The notes under the pieces are model-generated. The model was not told the origin of the DNA, made no database searches, and was given only the letters and a program-made list of their open reading frames with translations. From an uncultured Fibrobacter sp. (GTDB lineage: Bacteria; Fibrobacterota; Fibrobacteria; Fibrobacterales; Fibrobacteraceae): DNA of 64,000 bases. Position numbers and translations under genes: made by a program. The stretch lies in contig CAKUWY010000011.1 of assembly GCA_934699585.1 (NCBI GenBank), forward strand, positions 1 to 64,000, given 5' to 3'. How positions within the stretch are numbered: the stretch's first letter is position 1; each line of letters opens with the position of its first letter. This document shows, one piece after another, positions 60,325 through 64,000 of the stretch.

Positions 60325-60756
60325 CTATAAATCATACAACAACTTTAACAATGCCACATCTTTTGCTTTATTTTGCGGTTTAAAACTTTCTATAACTCTA
60401 TTCTCTACTTCAGAACCATCTTTTCTACAGGAACTCTGTAGCTGCCGTGCAAAACGTTCAAGAAACGCCCTTCGCAAAAAGTCGCCTTCATGAGCCCATG
60501 AATCGATATAAAAAACGAAGGTCTTTTCACCTTCATTTTGCCTATTTCTTTCATCTAACTTCTTCTTTAGCAGATTCACAACGGTTGATTTTCCAGATCC
60601 CCAGCTTCCTTCAAGACCAATGGTCAACCCCTTGGTATTCGGCTCCGTTATCAAATCGAAAAGTCTATCGGCAATCTTTTGGTGGGTTCCATCTTTCAGC
60701 CAGTCTTCATCCGCAGCAGAATCATCCATTACCGTAAAATCCAACGATTCATCCAT
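60325..60756 (-). pseudogene. Truncated KAP-family P-loop NTPase
   Basis: This 143-residue frame opens like a KAP NTPase: EDWLKDGTHQKIADRLFDLI, Walker A GLEGSWGSGKSTVVNLL, then VFYIDSWAHEGDFLRRAFLE. It stops at LLKLLYDL, long before the usual length of several hundred residues. The following bases show no continuing KAP sequence in any frame I checked. KAP NTPases are often membrane-associated and found with mobile or defence genes. It is probably a remnant next to the DUF1016 pseudogene. Confidence 0.7.
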
Positions 60757-60787
60757 TATCTTACCCCATTAAAATAAACTATTTGTA

Positions 60788-62188
60788 TTACCCCAAATTA
60801 TCCAACAGCACCTGCGTGCCGGGGCTATCCGATTCGATGTTTTGAAACACCGAGCTCAATTTGGACAAATTCTCCTCTGTTTTCCTATCAGAACGCAAGT
60901 TGACCAACGCATCTATCAAGATTTTTGGACTAATGTTCTCTACAGGAACGGTATTTTCTATGCCATACTTGCGAAGGCGCAAGGCATTGTCAATCTGGTC
61001 TTTGCCTAGAGGGAGTATCAGGAATTTCTTATTATTGTAGACGCACTCCTTGATGGTGGCAAGGCCCCCGTGAATCAGCGCAAATTTCAAATTTGAGGCG
61101 GCAAGAATTGCTCGTTGCGGGACCCAACTTGCAAAAGTAATATTCGTTTGATTCCTAAATTCAGTCCATTCATAGTCATTAATCAACTTGGAGCCAACAC
61201 CGAGAACCAGGTGATACCCATTCAGTTCCGCAGACCGCATTGCCTCGCACATACAATGGAACAGGTGGCGGGCCTTACCCTCATAATCCAATACCTGTGA
61301 ACCGGCCGTAACGAAAATGAGTTTGGGATACAAATTAGTTTCACTTAAGAACTGATTCCAGGACTTAACTACATTATTGGGAAACTTCAAAACAGCTTCA
61401 TTCAAATTGCCTAAATCCTTATTCAAGATACACGGTTCCACATAGTGGACTTTTTCACCCGGATTATAGTGGGCGTATTCGTATTCACGAGGGCACGGAA
61501 TCAGTTCATCAAAGGTCTCCAAGTCCCTGACAAAATCTTCAATATCAATTTCAGGGTCTTGCAGCAAATCAACGGGATCCTCCCCTGCAGCAGCCTTCAA
61601 TTCTGCATATCGGCTCAAATTCACCAACTTAAAAAATTCCGTCGGCGAAAAAGCCATCAAATTCTGTATTGCACGCATGGCAGGGTCTTCGCTGGGATGT
61701 CTTAAATATGTCGTGGTAATAATGACATTCACATCATAAATTTTGTGGATAAGCAAACTTTCTAAGGATGTAAAATAACCCGAGACGAGCAAGTCGGGAT
61801 TGACATTTGTCATTGTTTGGTAAAAACGCAAAGCATCTTCATACAAGTCTTTATTTAATTTGTCCTTGTACTTGGCCAAATCTGTACCGAGTGCACTATA
61901 GGCGATTGCCCAGATATGGTCAGGACGCCAACGTTCGTTTGGACTCGTATGGCTTTCTGTTGTATAGCCCTGGGGGTAGGTGTTTTCGAAAATCCGTGAA
62001 TAGGGAAAAGAAGTGACCGCACCGTTAATAGCAATCGGGAAAGCATTGACAACGCCCTCACAATCAATGATTCCCATATAATTAACGGTGTGACCACTCT
62101 TGAGCATATCTTCTGCCCATTTCAACGTGGGTAGCCAGTGTCCCTGTTCCTTGTAAACATCGGGCCAAAAGAGAATTGTTTTGGGCAT
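60788..62188 (-). CDS. GT1-like (UGT/MGT family) glycosyltransferase
   Basis: A 466-residue GT-B enzyme. The N-terminal domain has FWPDVYKEQGHWLPTLKWAE, like UDP-glycosyltransferases that act on small molecules or lipids. The C-terminal domain has PKLIFVTAGSQVLDYEGKAR and then FASWVPQRAILAASNLKFAL, IHGGLATIKECVYNNKKFLI and LPLGKDQIDNALRL, which match the UGT donor-binding region (W-x-P-Q and HGG). No membrane segment is seen. AAGGAG precedes the ATG. It is 68 bases downstream of the FISUMP lipoprotein gene in the same direction, so it may be in the toxin-associated operon. Confidence 0.85.
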   Translation of the reverse strand: MPKTILFWPDVYKEQGHWLPTLKWAEDMLKSGHTVNYMGIIDCEGVVNAFPIAINGAVTSFPYSRIFENTYPQGYTTESHTSPNERWRPDHIWAIAYSALGTDLAKYKDKLNKDLYEDALRFYQTMTNVNPDLLVSGYFTSLESLLIHKIYDVNVIITTTYLRHPSEDPAMRAIQNLMAFSPTEFFKLVNLSRYAELKAAAGEDPVDLLQDPEIDIEDFVRDLETFDELIPCPREYEYAHYNPGEKVHYVEPCILNKDLGNLNEAVLKFPNNVVKSWNQFLSETNLYPKLIFVTAGSQVLDYEGKARHLFHCMCEAMRSAELNGYHLVLGVGSKLINDYEWTEFRNQTNITFASWVPQRAILAASNLKFALIHGGLATIKECVYNNKKFLILPLGKDQIDNALRLRKYGIENTVPVENISPKILIDALVNLRSDRKTEENLSKLSSVFQNIESDSPGTQVLLDNLG

Positions 62189-62256
62189 TTGATTACTCCT
62201 TACTCTGTAGTGTTAATTTTTAAATAGAACGGGCTAAAAAGGGGTGGGGCATTGTT

Positions 62257-63513
62257 CTATTCCTTAATGCATCGAATTGACATATAATAAGCAGTCCCAA
62301 ATGTAGTCCATCGAAAGTCTGTTCGATCTTCAATAATAGCTATTATATTTTTACTATTGTAAATAAAACCAAAGTATGCCACAGACTTTTCCACGTTCTC
62401 TTGATCATTAAATCCACCATAAGGAGTGTAATATCCAGCAGGAATTGCTGCAAAACCTGACGATGTAATGGATTCACTAATATTCCAATAAGATGAATTC
62501 TGGATTTTCATTTTATCAATAGCTTTATCTCCTAAGAAACTGATTAGAGTCTCGTATTGCTTTTTTGTTGGAAGCGACCAACCATTTGGACAGAGTTTCC
62601 TGTAGGAATCTGTATCTGTAAATGTAAATTTTGATTCATATAATCTTCCATAAATAGAACAATCCCCTTCTGCTGTTTTTTTCCACTCGCCCCCGCCACA
62701 CAATGATTTGCCCGCCCAAATTGTACCACTCGTATCTTTGGGTAAATAATTCAGATTTTCAGCCATCCAAACTTGTGTACCTATAGTAACAGTTTTATAA
62801 ACTTGTCCATCTCGTAAATCCGTCAGAGTATTTTTTACGGCATCATAAACGCTATTTAACGACGACGAACTTACTATGTTTATCTCGCTACTGCTTGATT
62901 CTTCAGTTTCTTCAGAACTTGATGATTCTTCTACATTTTCGGAACTAGACTGCGTTGTTACCTCGCTGCTACTAGATTCAACTTTGGAACTAGAGGACTC
63001 TGTTTTCACACTACTGCTAGACACCTCCGAACCTGAAGATTCTTGAACATCACCACTTGAAGAATTCGGTTTATTATCACTTGACGACGAAATAATTACC
63101 ACAGAGGAAGAGGATTCTTTTTCACAATTGGCTAGATCTAGTACATATGTTTCACCATCTTCACAAAGATACAGTTTGGATTCTTCGCTGCTGCTAGATT
63201 CAACAGGTTTCTCTGAACTAGAAGAGGAATCGTCGTTGTCGTAACCGGACAAACTAGATTGCTTCGTTTCACTCGCAATGACGCTGCTGGACGACGAACT
63301 GTTGCTAATAGCAATCCAGGAGCCGCCTTTGCAAATGTGTTCTACATCGCTATCAGCTGGTTTGATTATCGTTCCCTCATTGGTTGCATCGCAAGGAATT
63401 TCCGAACTATGAGAATTTGAACTATTTTCAACGTCGGGACTACTTGAATTATCGCCACCACAGGAAATCATCAACAAAAGAGAAAATAAAAAGAAGATAA
63501 TTTTCAGATACAT
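62257..63513 (-). CDS. FISUMP-domain lipoprotein with Ser-rich linkers
   Basis: A 418-residue lipoprotein. Lipobox LLLMISCGGD is near residue 18. A Cys-Trp module (IPCDATNEGTIIK...CKGGSW) follows, then a second Cys-containing stretch. Long Ser/Glu runs span about residues 70-220. The C-terminal FISUMP domain begins at VYKTVTIGTQVWMAENLNYL and contains CSIYGRLYESKFTF, YRKLCPNGWSLPT and an SIRCIKE end. The linker includes VIASETKQSS, which derives from a known type of dispersed DNA repeat. AAGGAGG lies 6 bases before the ATG. It overlaps the upstream Tc-toxin-like stop by one base (TAATG), so it is cotranscribed. Confidence 0.88.
   Translation of the reverse strand: MYLKIIFFLFSLLLMISCGGDNSSSPDVENSSNSHSSEIPCDATNEGTIIKPADSDVEHICKGGSWIAISNSSSSSSVIASETKQSSLSGYDNDDSSSSSEKPVESSSSEESKLYLCEDGETYVLDLANCEKESSSSVVIISSSSDNKPNSSSGDVQESSGSEVSSSSVKTESSSSKVESSSSEVTTQSSSENVEESSSSEETEESSSSEINIVSSSSLNSVYDAVKNTLTDLRDGQVYKTVTIGTQVWMAENLNYLPKDTSGTIWAGKSLCGGGEWKKTAEGDCSIYGRLYESKFTFTDTDSYRKLCPNGWSLPTKKQYETLISFLGDKAIDKMKIQNSSYWNISESITSSGFAAIPAGYYTPYGGFNDQENVEKSVAYFGFIYNSKNIIAIIEDRTDFRWTTFGTAYYMSIRCIKE
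63249..63283. repeat. Repeat-derived coding segment in the FISUMP linker
   Basis: On the minus strand GTCATTGCGAGTGAAACGAA-GCAATCTAGTTTG reads in frame as VIASETKQSSL. The core CATTGCGAG...GAAGCAATC resembles a repeat known from many unrelated bacteria. No second copy was seen in this window. Confidence 0.6.
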
Positions 63514-64000
63514 TAGTTGCCTCCTTTCTGCGTTTTTCCCATACGAGCTGTGTAGCTTAGGTGGATGATCACATCCTCAATTTTTGACAAATTAAGTGAA
63601 TGACTGGTTCCTTCGTCATTGTTTCTTGTGTTGTCAAAACCTGTGATTTCAAGAGACCATTTGGAATCAACGGCACCAGCCCCTTCAAATGGCAAGAACT
63701 TGTCCGAGCCAAAACGGAAATCAAATTTTCCTGATTCTTGATGAGCTGTACTCGTCGCCATGGTCTGAGTACCGATACGATTACCGATTTTGTCTCCGAT
63801 TCCTTTCAAATCAAGAAAATTCTCAGTTAAGGACAATTGTGCGTTCAAGTAATGGCCTCTGTAATCTGGAGCAATTATTTCAACTCGGACATCCCTGATT
63901 CTTCTAAAGTATTGATCCGGGAAGTCCTTAGAAAATAGAGTTTCTGGAATAATAAAGGAACAATCTTCTCCTCCCCTTAATGTTGATAAAGGCCTCTGTG
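63513..64000 (-). CDS. Tc toxin A-subunit-like protein, C-terminal 161 residues (partial)
   Basis: The minus-strand frame is open from the right edge of the window to the TAA at 63513, so only the C-terminus is visible. LFSKDFPDQYFRRIRDVRVE and FLPFEGAGAVDSKWSLEI, then LNLSKIEDVIIHLSYTARMG, match the conserved C-terminal region of Tc toxin A subunits (TcdA/TcA, typically YFRRI... and LPFEGAGA... ...DVILHIRYTAR). TcA forms the pentameric receptor-binding pore that injects a toxin. A TTG at 63848 is only an internal Leu. The stop overlaps the FISUMP lipoprotein start. The rest, and any TcB/TcC partners, lie outside the window. Confidence 0.82.
   Translation of the reverse strand, partial: QRPLSTLRGGEDCSFIIPETLFSKDFPDQYFRRIRDVRVEIIAPDYRGHYLNAQLSLTENFLDLKGIGDKIGNRIGTQTMATSTAHQESGKFDFRFGSDKFLPFEGAGAVDSKWSLEITGFDNTRNNDEGTSHSLNLSKIEDVIIHLSYTARMGKTQKGGN

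Noticed and set aside
63513..63848. A separate 111-residue gene starting at 63848
   Set aside because: The supposed start is a TTG inside a frame that stays open to the window edge and matches the TcA C-terminus continuously, so it is an internal Leu codon.

Overview
The window looks like a chromosomal segment of a rumen or gut Fibrobacter (Fibrobacterota). Three things point there: secreted and lipoprotein cellulases with Ser-rich linkers, a FISUMP (Fibrobacter succinogenes major paralogous) domain lipoprotein, and secreted proteins with type IX-like C-terminal tails. Base composition is moderate over most of the window. The stretch from about 23.9 to 27.8 kb is visibly AT-rich and reads as an accessory island. 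No rRNA, insertion sequence or CRISPR array was seen.

Layout. 0-0.4 kb: minus-strand tRNA-Thr(TGT)-tRNA-Tyr(GTA)-tRNA-Thr(GGT)-tuf operon with a good sigma70-type promoter. 0.6-23.8 kb: mostly housekeeping and envelope genes. These are a thioesterase, rarA, an M48 protease with LemA, a YggS-type PLP protein with a BatD-like membrane protein, an SSS symporter carrying an in-frame repeat insertion, a DUF4954 beta-helix protein with a small M48-like protease, a GT4 glycosyltransferase, sbcCD, a repetitive Lys/Glu/Arg/Ala protein, a metallophosphoesterase, a DUF4832 lipoprotein and an AAA/DUF4143 ATPase. 23.9-29.1 kb: accessory island. It has a truncated NYN-domain remnant at its left edge, a two-frame gene joined at an A9 tract, a 47-residue duplicated-motif peptide, small unknown genes, and an unknown gene overlapping a radical SAM enzyme. 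29.1-30.9 kb: a hipBA toxin-antitoxin cassette between 16-bp direct repeats at the 3' end of dxs. 30.9-36.5 kb: dxs, ahcY, rsmA and a glycosyltransferase.

36.5-54.7 kb is a plant-polysaccharide block. It holds a GH8 and three GH5 enzymes, a CBM-like secreted protein, and a six-gene minus-strand operon. That operon runs CBM-like protein, three outer-membrane barrels, lipoprotein, GH18-like protein with a Glu-to-Gln change. It resembles a surface polysaccharide-binding or uptake assembly without SusC/SusD and is the best candidate here for a poorly described system.

54.8-59.2 kb: an LtaS-like sulfatase and the indolepyruvate oxidoreductase pair iorAB. 59.2-60.8 kb: two decayed genes, a DUF1016 (YhcG-type) nuclease pseudogene and a truncated KAP-family NTPase. 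60.8-64 kb: a UGT-like glycosyltransferase, the FISUMP lipoprotein and, running off the window, the C-terminus of a Tc-toxin A-subunit-like protein. These last genes appear to form one transcription unit.

Several dispersed repeat families recur between genes. Two of them have entered coding sequence in frame, in the symporter and in the FISUMP linker. Several genes have a -10-like hexamer 6-7 bases before the start codon and no Shine-Dalgarno sequence, which suggests leaderless mRNAs. All family assignments come from motif recognition by eye, without database searches.
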